Origin: Agaricicola taiwanensis
GTDB taxonomy: Bacteria; Pseudomonadota; Alphaproteobacteria; Rhizobiales; Methylopilaceae
Direction of reading: 5' to 3'
NCBI RefSeq assembly: GCF_014635245.1
Contig: NZ_BMCP01000001.1
Location: 930,001 to 994,000 of the forward strand
Length of the DNA stretch: 64,000 nucleotides
The translations under genes were made by a program, and so were the position numbers. The notes under the pieces were generated by a model. The model saw nothing but the letters and a program-made list of their open reading frames with translations. It was not told the DNA's origin and ran no database searches. How positions within the stretch are numbered: the first letter of the stretch is position 1; each line of letters begins with the position of its first letter. This document shows positions 1-9,100 of the stretch, one piece after another.

Positions 1-174
1 AAGATAGGTCAACGCCTGCTGGACCTGCGGGCAAGTCCTCAGGTCGAGATCGATGCAGCGCTCTGCGGCTTCGATGCAGATACGCAGCGCCTCCTTGCGG
101 TAAGAGCGGTCCCGGGCACTGTCCGCCCACATGCCGAAATAGGCCACTTTGTCGTCTTTGCTGCTTGAGAACAT
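1..174 (-). CDS. Hypothetical protein, N-terminal part, cut by the window start
   Basis: An open frame starts at the ATG complementary to 172-174 and runs 58 codons to the window edge without a stop. The predicted product begins MFSSSKDDKVAYFGMWAD and continues with an amphipathic stretch rich in Arg, Glu, Ala and Cys (KEALRICIEAAERCIDL), which looks like helical protein rather than a shadow frame. It points the same way as the patatin/E1/MBL operon but lies about 340 bases beyond its end, so it is probably a separate unit of the island. No family is recognised, and no strong ribosome binding site is visible. Coding status is moderately likely and function is unknown. Confidence 0.45.
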   Translation of the reverse strand, partial: MFSSSKDDKVAYFGMWADSARDRSYRKEALRICIEAAERCIDLDLRTCPQVQQALTYL

Positions 175-517
175 ATATAGAACATAGCTTAGAGCCGGTG
201 ACAGGGCCAAGGAGGACGTATTCCTAGGGCGCGTGGGGCGCGTCCTTTCGGATCAGGCTCTACGGTCCGCTTCCGCCTAAGCTACAGCGCGACCCCCGAG
301 CCCTGCATCGCCCGGGCTTTGCAGGGTCTCGGCCCATGCGGGTGACGATCCTTCGCGCGCACTCAGGAGGGCTCGGGAGCCCACCACCAAAGCAGGCCTT
401 GGCTTCGGCTGTTTCCGCCGTCGCCCCTCAGCTGGTGAGGGCGACGGACGGCTCCAGACGAAGCAGGCATTTCGCAGCTGGACCAATTCAAAGATTGGCC
501 AGCGCGGTTGTCTTGCT
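175..517. other. Non-coding stretch with one imperfect inverted repeat
   Basis: I see no convincing gene here; the open frames have no plausible protein character. It contains an imperfect inverted repeat (296-307 against 320-332, CCGAGCCCTGCA with a one-base insertion in the other arm) around a GC-rich loop. There is no T-run after it, so it is a weak terminator candidate for the leftward operon. It could equally be a leftover of island rearrangement. Confidence 0.3.
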
Positions 518-1678
518 CTAGGGCAGGAAGTCGAAACTGGCTGGGGGGTCGTTCTGCGCCAGACAGCGCGCGCGCAGCGATGCATCGGCGCCGGCATAAC
601 CTGCCTTCAAAAGTAGACGCTGTTCGTCCTCGGAGAACGGGTTGAGCCGGGTCCGCATAGAAGCGGCCTCTGCGGCCTCTTCAGCGGAGATCAGCAAAGC
701 GTCCGGCAGGGCATACATCGTGGACGCCGTATCGATGCTCCAATAAGCAACCTGCCGGTCTCCCCGATTGGCCATTCCGAACAGGATACGACGCCTTGAA
801 TTCTCCGCTTGCTGCTGGATGAGAGCGAGAGTGCGAAACAACTGACCGATCCAGCGTCCGGTCGGACGGCCAACTTCGGGGATCGTGCGACCGGCATTGC
901 TGACCAGAATGGTCCGGCACCGCTTCCAGACGCGTTCGAGCCCGAGATTATCGTAGACGCCGCCATCCGCAAGAACAGCGGTGGTGATGAACGGCTCCCG
1001 ATGCAGGTCGGCCCCGGCAGTGGACTTCACGGTTTCGCCGGACAGGTCGATGCGCACTGGTGACAGGATCGGAGGGAATGCCGAGGACGCCGCTACGACC
1101 CGCGCCAAGGGGATTGCCGGACGGTCTATCAATCCCACACGGTAATCAGCCGCGTAGCTTTTGGCGAACCGCCAGCCGCTGCCGGTTTGCAGGTTCGTCG
1201 CCATGAAGGTGAAGCGCGGGGTATCTGTGATGTCCTGTAAGCACGCACCGTGAAAGAGATGGCGATCGTAGGCGCGGACAAGGCTGTCAGCCGCGCTGCA
1301 CCCCGGTAGAAGGCCGTAGAGCACAGCCTTGATATCGATGCCTGCCCGCGCGAACCGCAGCAGGGGTGAAACGAACAGCTCGTCGAGATTGACCGCGCGG
1401 CCGTTAGTGTCAAAACGCAGTTGCGACCAGCGCAGGGCCAGAAGCCCGGCTGTGATCGAGCCGCCGGAGACGCTCGCAACCTCGGCCAAACGGGGGAGGA
1501 AACCGAGCTCGTTCATGCGGATGATTGCGCCGACATGATAGATCATGGCGCGGTAGCCGCCGCCTGAAAGGCAAAGGCCTATCGTGTCGTCGAGCTTGCG
1601 GGCCTGCAGGAAATCGCCCTCCGCAGCGTTTGCCGCAAAGAGGCTCTGAATGTCCTGCGCCGCGGCGTGATCATTCAT
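518..1678 (-). CDS. Patatin-like phospholipase (candidate membrane-attacking effector)
   Basis: This 386-aa protein has the parts of a patatin-fold lipase: the oxyanion-hole loop GGGYRA at about residues 39-44, the nucleophile elbow SVSGGS at 69-74 (Ser71), and the DGG catalytic aspartate motif at 238-240. Patatin lipases use this Ser-Asp dyad to cleave membrane phospholipids, and in phage-defence loci they often act as effectors that damage the host membrane. Its start overlaps the stop of the upstream E2-E1-JAB gene by four bases (ATGA, 1675-1678), so the two are translationally coupled. No signal peptide or membrane segment is apparent, so it is probably cytoplasmic until activated. The fold assignment is firm. 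The effector role is inferred from context. Confidence 0.85.
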   Translation of the reverse strand: MNDHAAAQDIQSLFAANAAEGDFLQARKLDDTIGLCLSGGGYRAMIYHVGAIIRMNELGFLPRLAEVASVSGGSITAGLLALRWSQLRFDTNGRAVNLDELFVSPLLRFARAGIDIKAVLYGLLPGCSAADSLVRAYDRHLFHGACLQDITDTPRFTFMATNLQTGSGWRFAKSYAADYRVGLIDRPAIPLARVVAASSAFPPILSPVRIDLSGETVKSTAGADLHREPFITTAVLADGGVYDNLGLERVWKRCRTILVSNAGRTIPEVGRPTGRWIGQLFRTLALIQQQAENSRRRILFGMANRGDRQVAYWSIDTASTMYALPDALLISAEEAAEAASMRTRLNPFSEDEQRLLLKAGYAGADASLRARCLAQNDPPASFDFLP

Positions 1679-3951
1679 GGCGTATCTCCTGCGGGCGCGG
1701 TGATGCCTCGTCCCGCAAGCAGTACGCTGAGCTGTCCGCCGTCGCCTGCAATCGCCATAAGGGCCGGGACGCCCTCGCTCTCCAGCTCTTCAGTGAGCCA
1801 GCACAGCTGCTTGATGTCCGTAACGCTGGGCCGCGTTGATGAGCCTCGCGGGTGGGAATGCCATTCACCGACATAGCGCACCTGGTGGAGTGAGCGCGCC
1901 GCCGCTTGCTCGGCCGCGGCGGCGAGCCCTGCAACGCCGCGCTCAAAGGCGGTGACGCTCCCAGAGCTGTCCGCCGGTGCCGGCAAGGCCGAGACGATGT
2001 GTACGGAGCGGCGGCTTGTGTCGGTGATGCCGAGCAGCACGCCGCCGGTTTCATGTGGCAGGCGTTCTGCCCGTAATCCCGCGATCTGTCTGGCGAGCCC
2101 GTCATCATAAGTGACGGTCCAGTTGCCAAGTGTGATGTTCTGCACCGGCAGCGGCGTTAGTTCCGCGAGGCTGACCGTCCGGTTGTCGGCGAGGGTCCAG
2201 ATGCGCACGGCTGCATCATCCGCTGCGAGCGAATCGATGATGGCCTGCGAAGCGATCGCGCTCATCAGAGCGGCGCGCGCGGCCGGGATGCGGTTGGTGG
2301 CAGCCCGGCAGGAGCCGCTATAGCGCACGCCGGCTTCTGCCTGCAGGTGCTGCGCCAGCTGCTGATCGGTCTGAACGAGCCGGTGATATTGCGCTTCAAG
2401 ATCGCGCAAGGTGATCGAGTGATCAGCCCCCTCGGCAAGAAGCACCACCGCTGTCCCGGCCGGATTGAAAAACACGGACAGACGGCGCGCGCCGGGGCGC
2501 GGCAGGTCGGCGATGTGCCGCGAAACGGCGACGGAGGCTGATGCGTCGATGATGATCTCGGCAGCATTGACTGCCGCGTCCATACCCTCCCTCATATCCG
2601 AAGGCGGATGGAGAATGTTGGCCTTGTAAAAGGTGACCGACTCATCAAGCAACCCATGGAGGCGGTTCGCAAGACCGACGACCTTGGGCCTACCCACATC
2701 AATCGGGTAGAGCGCGTGGCGGGCGAGGTTGTGCGGCATCAGACTGTCGGGATCGATGATCGTCCACTGGAACCGGCCTTCGCGGGCAAGGTTGATCGCC
2801 AGCTGCGATCCCAGTGATCCCGCGCCGACCTGTACGCAGCGGCGCATGTCGGCCTGGGCCTGTCCGCTGATCGCGGCACCGAGAGCGCGGTCAAATGCGA
2901 GATGGACGTCTGCGGGTGAGATGGCGAGGGCGGGAACATCCGCCCTGGCAGCCGCGCCGACCGTTTGCACATAGCCGCTGCCTGATCCGACATTACTGTC
3001 GTTGCGCGCCAGCACGCCGAGGGCGTCGCCTACATCACCGGCGCAGTCATGGGTGATAAAAGCGCGCAGGTCTTCGGCCTGACGGCCATCATCACCCGTG
3101 ACGGGGAAGGCGACGACGAGGGCGATACGCGCCTGCTGGCGGCGGACGGCTGCGGCATCAAGCCCCGCCCAGGCGATGAGCCGCGCGCGGAGCTCGGCAT
3201 TCAGGTCTATGCCGCAGCCCTGCAGCTGCAGCCCGAGCTTCTCGAGGGTCTGTGGAGCGAACTGCAGGCGCTGCATGCCCTGCGGCGCGGCACGCAACGG
3301 AATGACCACGAACTGCGGATCAGGGCCGGTACGGTCCTGCCTGACAAACTCGGTGACAATGATCGTTTCTTGTTCACTGCGGAGATGGCCGACCAGTTCG
3401 GGGGGCTGTTCAGCAGGCGTGAGGGCCGCGGCGGGCAAGATGATGGTTGCCGGGCTGCGGAAGAAAAGCGGCTCCAGCGGTTGCGCCGTATCGTGAAGTT
3501 CGCCGCGGGCCGCCTTAGCGAGCCAGAGCTGAATACGGCGGATAAAGTCAGCCGGTGTGAAGGTCAGCCGCGCTTCCGCCCAAGGACGGTCGTCGATGCA
3601 AAGGGCGCGCGGCATGTCGTCCGGCGACCAGTTCTGGTGCATGGTGTCAGGGAAATCATCCCGCAAGGCGAGAACGGACGGCTGCGCGTCACTCGCCCCG
3701 AAGATGACGGCCACCGGTTCCACGCTGCGGATCGGGGCGGCCAGGTCTTGCGGCCGTTCCACCTCGATGTCGAGTTGGAGCGCGGCCAGGGCCCCGTCTT
3801 CGGATTGCCGCGCGCCCGCCAACGAAACGGAGGGCGCATGGCCAGAGGCGACATACGCGACGACCGTCCGGGCGATATCGAGTTCAACAGCATCCGGTGA
3901 GACCGGCTGTCCGAAAGTCTCCCACCAGGGATGCAGAGCCTTTGTCATCAT
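1675..3951 (-). CDS. E2-E1-JAB fusion (ThiF-type ubiquitin-pathway-like protein)
   Basis: This 758-aa protein appears to carry three ubiquitin-pathway activities in one chain. Residues 1 to about 165 look like a bacterial E2 domain, with a candidate catalytic Cys118 in PRALCIDDRPW followed by a helical segment. An E1/ThiF adenylation domain follows with GAGSLGS at 377-383, an acidic IDPD strand end at about 399-402 and a candidate Cys548. The C-terminus is a JAB/JAMM isopeptidase: ETGG at 634-637, EWHSHP at 696-701, then S and D near 709-712. Known bacterial relatives attach target proteins to another protein (type II CBASS Cap2/Cap3) or to a ubiquitin-like partner (Bil systems). No ubiquitin-like gene or CD-NTase is visible, so the substrate is unknown. 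The start overlaps the MBL stop by one base and the stop overlaps the patatin start. Confidence 0.85.
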   Translation of the reverse strand: MMTKALHPWWETFGQPVSPDAVELDIARTVVAYVASGHAPSVSLAGARQSEDGALAALQLDIEVERPQDLAAPIRSVEPVAVIFGASDAQPSVLALRDDFPDTMHQNWSPDDMPRALCIDDRPWAEARLTFTPADFIRRIQLWLAKAARGELHDTAQPLEPLFFRSPATIILPAAALTPAEQPPELVGHLRSEQETIIVTEFVRQDRTGPDPQFVVIPLRAAPQGMQRLQFAPQTLEKLGLQLQGCGIDLNAELRARLIAWAGLDAAAVRRQQARIALVVAFPVTGDDGRQAEDLRAFITHDCAGDVGDALGVLARNDSNVGSGSGYVQTVGAAARADVPALAISPADVHLAFDRALGAAISGQAQADMRRCVQVGAGSLGSQLAINLAREGRFQWTIIDPDSLMPHNLARHALYPIDVGRPKVVGLANRLHGLLDESVTFYKANILHPPSDMREGMDAAVNAAEIIIDASASVAVSRHIADLPRPGARRLSVFFNPAGTAVVLLAEGADHSITLRDLEAQYHRLVQTDQQLAQHLQAEAGVRYSGSCRAATNRIPAARAALMSAIASQAIIDSLAADDAAVRIWTLADNRTVSLAELTPLPVQNITLGNWTVTYDDGLARQIAGLRAERLPHETGGVLLGITDTSRRSVHIVSALPAPADSSGSVTAFERGVAGLAAAAEQAAARSLHQVRYVGEWHSHPRGSSTRPSVTDIKQLCWLTEELESEGVPALMAIAGDGGQLSVLLAGRGITAPAGDTP

Positions 3952-5084
3952 CAGCCCGCCCGGGCCGGCGTGGAGATGATGCTGGCAGCACCGGCCACCG
4001 CCGAGACGGTCAGGAGCTGCGCGCCGCGGCTCGTCACCTCGATGCTCAAAGGCTTGGGCTTGGACGTCGAAGGCGATTCCATCGTCACCTTGAAGGTCCC
4101 GTCAGCGCGACGCGCGACCGCCTTGTAGTAGTTGCCCGCCTGCCGGTGGGGAGGCTGGACGTCCTCGTCCTCGTCCGTGCCCTTGAGGGGCATGGGCTTG
4201 CTGGTCGACACCATGATGTGGCGCTCGCGGCCCTGCGTCTCGCACAGCCATTCGACGTGCTCGGTGGGCTCGGTCTCATCCTCGCCCTTGATCCAGCCGA
4301 TCGCTGTGTAAGAGCAATGATGAGGGACCTTAAAAATGTCCCAGAGCAGACGGTCCTCGCGCCCGTGGCGCTTGGTGGTGATCACCATCTGATCAATGGA
4401 GTCGGCGTGGATGTCGGACATGAACAGCGCGTAGGTCTCGCGGCCGCCTTCGAGGAAGGTGGCCTGGAAGACGACGCTGTCCTGATTCCGGTCAACTATC
4501 CCGTTCTCATCCTGACGCCAGCCGAAAGGGCTGTGAATGAAGAATTCAGCCTGCTCCGGCCCGTACTTCGAGAAGCCGGGGACAACCTGGCCCGCGTCGG
4601 TGATGAGGTGAGCCCGCGACTCCAGCGACAGGCCCTGCTTCGCCAGCCAGTCGGCCAACTTCTTCGGCCGCGAGAAAACGCGAATGCCGGAGCCCTGCCG
4701 CAACCTGTGCCGTGCCTCCTGCCTGATGATCCGGGCGCTGTCCTCGCAGCCATCTTCGAGGATGGCGGCGGCGGGCACCCACATCTCCTTGATCTTGATG
4801 CGGCCCTCGCCCTGATACTTCGCAGCGTGTTCGAGCCAGAAGAAATCGCCTGCGCCGCAGCAATGGTCGTCATCCAGATGCGTAAAGCAGACGACGTCGT
4901 AGGTGTCCCGCCCGGCAGCCCGCAGGTCCGTCTTCAGCTCCGCGGGAAGGTCGATCCGCTTGTCGTAGGGGTCGTTGTCGTTGCGCATATTGGCGTAGTC
5001 GACGAGCATCTTCTTGCCGTCGGCAAAATCGATCCGGGTACAGTCGGCATTGCCGAGAGGGTGGAAGGTCAGCTTGGCAGTCAT
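3951..5084 (-). CDS. Metallo-beta-lactamase-fold hydrolase, first gene of the E1/JAB/patatin operon
   Basis: This 377-aa protein has the metal-binding motif THLDDDHC (His69 to His74) typical of MBL-fold hydrolases, then SDIHAD and VPHHCS, which fit the later metal ligands. The ATG complementary to 5082-5084 is chosen because CAGGAG lies about six bases upstream; a longer open frame upstream lacks protein character. The C-terminal 25 residues are hydrophobic and small. MBL proteins have been reported beside bacterial E1/JAB genes, but their role there is unclear; hydrolysis of a nucleotide or of a conjugate is possible. It is the promoter-proximal gene, facing the WYL regulator across a shared control region. 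Confidence 0.8.
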   Translation of the reverse strand: MTAKLTFHPLGNADCTRIDFADGKKMLVDYANMRNDNDPYDKRIDLPAELKTDLRAAGRDTYDVVCFTHLDDDHCCGAGDFFWLEHAAKYQGEGRIKIKEMWVPAAAILEDGCEDSARIIRQEARHRLRQGSGIRVFSRPKKLADWLAKQGLSLESRAHLITDAGQVVPGFSKYGPEQAEFFIHSPFGWRQDENGIVDRNQDSVVFQATFLEGGRETYALFMSDIHADSIDQMVITTKRHGREDRLLWDIFKVPHHCSYTAIGWIKGEDETEPTEHVEWLCETQGRERHIMVSTSKPMPLKGTDEDEDVQPPHRQAGNYYKAVARRADGTFKVTMESPSTSKPKPLSIEVTSRGAQLLTVSAVAGAASIISTPARAG

Positions 5085-5203
5085 TTTGATCTCCTGTGGT
5101 CCGCAGCTCTGCCGGGACGATTCGGTGTTGGTCGCGGCAGGGCCGAGCGGTCCAACGGGCAAAAGCTCCCGATTTCAATTGACCACGGCCTGCTGATGAG
5201 ATA

Positions 5204-5244
5204 AGAAACTATACGCGTCGAGTTTCGATGTCAATATAGTTTCT
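5204..5244. promoter_or_regulatory. Inverted-repeat operator candidate in the divergent promoter region
   Basis: AGAAACTATA (5204-5213) and TATAGTTTCT (5235-5244) form a perfect 10-bp inverted repeat 21 bases apart. An extra AGTTTC half-site sits between them at 5221-5226, giving a GAAACT-N10-AGTTTC pair with the left arm. The site is about 120 bases upstream of the MBL start and 21 bases before the WYL ATG. The WYL protein encoded next to it belongs to a class of repressors (BrxR/CapW type) that bind inverted repeats in defence-operon promoters. I infer that it represses one or both operons here. Confidence 0.65.
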
Positions 5245-5265
5245 ATACCCTTTTTGGTGAGCGCA

Positions 5266-6183
5266 ATGGATCATGAGAACCCCGGCATCCGGTGGGGGGT
5301 GGAGCAGCGGCTCGAATTCATCGAGTTCCGCCTCTTTTGGGAGGGCGGGGTGAATCGGTCCGACATCATCGATGTGTTCGGTGTGTCAGTGCCGCAGGCC
5401 TCGAAGGACCTCTCGCTGTACCAAGAGCGCGCACCGGGTAACGTCGCCTACGATAAGAGCGCCAAGCGGTACGTCGCGGCCAAGGAATTCGAACCGCGCT
5501 TCCTAAAACCTGATCCGGACGCTTACCTGTCGAGGCTGCGCTCGCTCGGCGAAGGACTTGCTATGCCGGTCGAGTCTTGGATCGCCAATCCTCCCCAGAC
5601 GGATATCGCCATAACACCCAAGCGGGACATCAATACTGATGTGCTGCGCGCTGTGCTCGAAGCCGTCCGGGACCGGCGGTCAATCGAAGTCCTGTATCAA
5701 TCAATGAGTAAACAGCGGCCCGATCCGGTATGGCGCCGCATCACGCCGCACGCGTTCGGCTATGACGGCTTTCGCTGGCACGCCCGCGCGTTCTGCCACA
5801 TCGATCAGAAGTTCAAAGACTTTCTGTTGCCGCGTGCGCTCAAAGCGCGCGCCCCCGGCGAGCCCGGCGCAGCGGGCGATAAGGACAGTCTGTGGCAAGA
5901 GCATTTTGATTTTGAAATCGTGCCCCATCCTGATCTGACGCCCAGCCAGCAGAGTGTTGTTGCCAAAGATTATGGAATGACAGATGGGAAGTGCGTCCTG
6001 ACAGTTCGATACGCCATGCTCTTTTATGTTCTTCGCCGGCTGGGCTTACTAGGCGATGCTGCAAAAGAACCAGCAAGGCGGCAACATATTGTTGTTTCAA
6101 GCCGCAGTGATGTGCAAACTGCGCTGGCGCGCGCGGAATTCATTGAAAACAATACGGAAAATGCTGTAGGCGCGCAGGGGTAG
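5266..6183 (+). CDS. WYL-domain transcriptional regulator (BrxR/CapW-like)
   Basis: This 305-aa protein has an N-terminal winged helix-turn-helix (SDIIDVFGVSVPQASKDLSL, about residues 31-50), a central WYL domain containing the GFRWHARAF segment, and a C-terminal WCX-like part. Proteins of this layout repress BREX and CBASS operons and respond to an unknown signal during infection. I chose ATG 5266 because GGTGAG sits four bases upstream; TTG 5254 and GTG 5257 are in frame but poorer. It is the first gene of the rightward operon, with two bases between its stop and the helicase start, so it likely controls its own operon and perhaps the divergent one. The last 200 bases are visibly AT-richer than the front. 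Confidence 0.8.
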   Translation: MDHENPGIRWGVEQRLEFIEFRLFWEGGVNRSDIIDVFGVSVPQASKDLSLYQERAPGNVAYDKSAKRYVAAKEFEPRFLKPDPDAYLSRLRSLGEGLAMPVESWIANPPQTDIAITPKRDINTDVLRAVLEAVRDRRSIEVLYQSMSKQRPDPVWRRITPHAFGYDGFRWHARAFCHIDQKFKDFLLPRALKARAPGEPGAAGDKDSLWQEHFDFEIVPHPDLTPSQQSVVAKDYGMTDGKCVLTVRYAMLFYVLRRLGLLGDAAKEPARRQHIVVSSRSDVQTALARAEFIENNTENAVGAQG

Positions 6184-6185
6184 TC

Positions 6186-9100
6186 ATGGTTCGGCTTGAG
6201 GACATCAAGGGGGGAGCGTTTGTACGCGGTGTAGTGCCGCGGCAGCCTGTCCAAATCATATCGGTCGACTGGATTGGCCAGCAGGCCGTCAACGTCGTAT
6301 TTCGGGACCAGAACGGTGCCGTTGCCGAAGGCACGCTGTATCGCGACGATGAGCATCGTCTTGAACTAGACGCGCGCGGTCGGCTCTGGTCGTTTGACGC
6401 CGACGGCGGCCTCCTGCGCCTTGTCACCGAAGCCAACCGGATCAAACTTGCTCACTATTTTGATCCCTATCTGGCCGTTCACACGAGCCTCGTTGATCCG
6501 CTGCCGCACCAGATATCAGCTGTGTATGGCGAGATGCTGCCCCGCCAGCCGCTGCGGTTCCTGCTCGCCGACGATCCGGGTGCAGGCAAGACCATCATGG
6601 CTGGCCTGCTCATTAAAGAGCTTATCGCTCGCAGTGATCTGGAGCGCTGTCTTGTCGTTGCACCGGGCAGCCTTGTCGAGCAGTGGCAGGACGAGCTGGG
6701 AGAGAAGTTCTCCCTCGAATTCGACATCCTGACGCGGGATATGATCGAGACGTCACGGTCGGGCAATCCGTTCAATGATCATAACCGCCTGATCGTCAGG
6801 CTGGATGTACTGGCCCGGAATGAGGAGCTTCAGGAAAAGCTGCTGAAGTCCCAGGAATGGGACCTGATCATCTGCGATGAAGCGCACCGTATGGCTGCCA
6901 CTTATTTCGGTGGTGATGTGAAGTACACGAAGCGGTATCAGGTCGGACAAAGGCTCGGTCAGATTTGCCGCCATTTGCTGCTCATGTCGGCAACGCCACA
7001 CAACGGAAAGGAAGAAGACTTCCAGCTGTTTATGGCGCTGCTTGACGGCGACCGGTTCGAGGGGCGCTTTCGCGATGGCGTCCACTATGCCGACACAGCT
7101 GACATGATGCGGCGCCTCACAAAAGAGGAGCTGTTGCGGTTTGACGGTCGACCCCTCTTTCCTGAACGCCGAGCCTACACCGTAAAATACGAACTCTCTC
7201 CCAAGGAAGCCGCTCTTTACAGCGCGGTCACAGAGTACGTTCGGACAGAGATGAACCGCGTGCTGCGGTTTGCCGATGGCGATAACAAAAAGCGCAATAA
7301 CGTCGGCTTCGCGCTGCAGATTTTGCAGCGGCGGTTGGCATCGTCACCGGCGGCTATCTATCAGTCACTCAAGCGCCGGCGGGAGAGGCTGGAGAATGAG
7401 CTTGCCGAGGCGCGGCTTGCGGCCCGCGGCCGTCCGAGCGGCACAATCGCCGAGACCGGAGTCAGCAACGAAGTCCTGCGCAACATCGAAGAGTACGGTC
7501 AGGAAGAGGTCGATGAGCTGGAGGATATCATTTCCACCGGCGCGACCACGGCGGAAACAGTCGATCAGCTCGCAATCGAAGTCGAAACGCTGAAGGGCCT
7601 GGAGCAGATGGCGTTGGGCGTTCTGCGATCAGGCGAAGACACCAAGTGGACGCAGCTTAATCGCATCCTCGACGATGACCTGATGATCGATCCTCAGGGC
7701 AACCGTCGCAAGCTCATCATTTTCACTGAACCCAAAGACACACTGCATTACCTTGTCGACAAGGTGAGATCACGGCTTGGCAATCCCGAAGCCGTGGATG
7801 TCATTCATGGCGGCGTGACGCGCGAGGAGCGCCGCAAGGTCATCGAGCGGTTCATGCAGGACCGCGATATGGTGGTCCTGATTGCCAATGATGCTGCCGG
7901 CGAAGGTGTGAACCTCCAGCGCGGGCACCTGATGGTCAACTACGACCTCCCCTGGAACCCGAACAAGATCGAGCAGCGCTTCGGGCGCATCCACCGTATC
8001 GGCCAGACCGAGGTGTGCCACCTTTGGAACATTGTGGCCGCGGATACGCGAGAAGGCGAGGTTTATGCCCGGCTTCTTGAGAAGCTCGAAGCCGCCCGCG
8101 AGGCGCTTGGCGGCCGGGTGTACGACGTTCTCGGCGAACTGTTTGAGGGCGTTGCCCTCAAGGATTTGCTCTTTCAGGCGATCCAGTATGGCGAGCAGGA
8201 GGATGTCCGCGCGCGGTTGTTCAAGCAGGTCGATGGGGCCGTGGATCAGCAGCACCTGCTGGAGCTGTTGAAGCGGCGCGCCCTCACTAACGACACTATG
8301 CCGGAAGCCAAGGTGCAGGAACTCCGCCTGGAGATGGAGCGGGCGGAGGCGCAGCGTCTGCAGCCGCATCATGTCCAGAGCTTCTTCGTCGAAGCCTTCC
8401 AGCATCTCGGGGGGCGTCTGAAAAAGCGCGAGGGAGGGCGCTGGGAGATCACCCATGTGCCTGTCCGCATCCGGGAGCGCGACCGCCAGATGGGGAGCGG
8501 CGCGCCCATCCAGAAGAAGTACGAGCGCATCTGCTTTGAGAAGAACGCCATCAACCAGCAACCCGTCGCCACGTTCGTGTGCCCGGGCCATCCGCTTCTG
8601 GAAGCCGTCATCAGCATTATCCGTGAGGACTACGACCAGCTCATGAAACAGGGCGCGGTCCTTGTCGATGAAACGGACCTGGGGACTGACCTCGCGGCGA
8701 TATTCCTGCTGGAGCATAGCGTTCAGGACGGGCGCCTCACCAGCACGGGCAAGCCGCACATCATCTCGCAGAAGCTGCAGTTCGCTGCCGTCGACAAGCA
8801 GGGACGCACGACAAACGCCGGTATCGCGCCTCATCTCAATCTCCGTCCGGCGACACCGGACGAGATAGCGCTGGTCAAGGATTGCCTCGACGAGCCCTGG
8901 CTTACCGCCGACCTGGAAAGGACTGCCGTGCAGTTCGCAACCGTCGAACTCGCGCAAGGCCACGTTGCCGAGGTCAAAGCGCGACGCATTCCCGAGATCG
9001 ACAAGGTCGAGCAGGAAGTGAAGGCGCGGCTCAAGAAGGAGATCAACTACTGGGATAGCCGTTCGTTTGAGCTGAAAGAGGAAGAAAAAGCCGGCAAGAA

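Noticed and set aside
518..5084. Type II CBASS operon
   Set aside because: E1/E2/JAB and a patatin effector fit, but no CD-NTase with its GS...DxD motif is found in the window; the position is taken by an MBL-fold protein.
3897..5204. 435-codon rightward frame over the MBL gene
   Set aside because: It lies antisense to a protein with clear MBL motifs and is Val/Asp/Leu-rich shadow sequence.
7770..8963. 397-codon leftward frame inside the helicase
   Set aside because: Antisense to conserved helicase motifs; no motif of its own.
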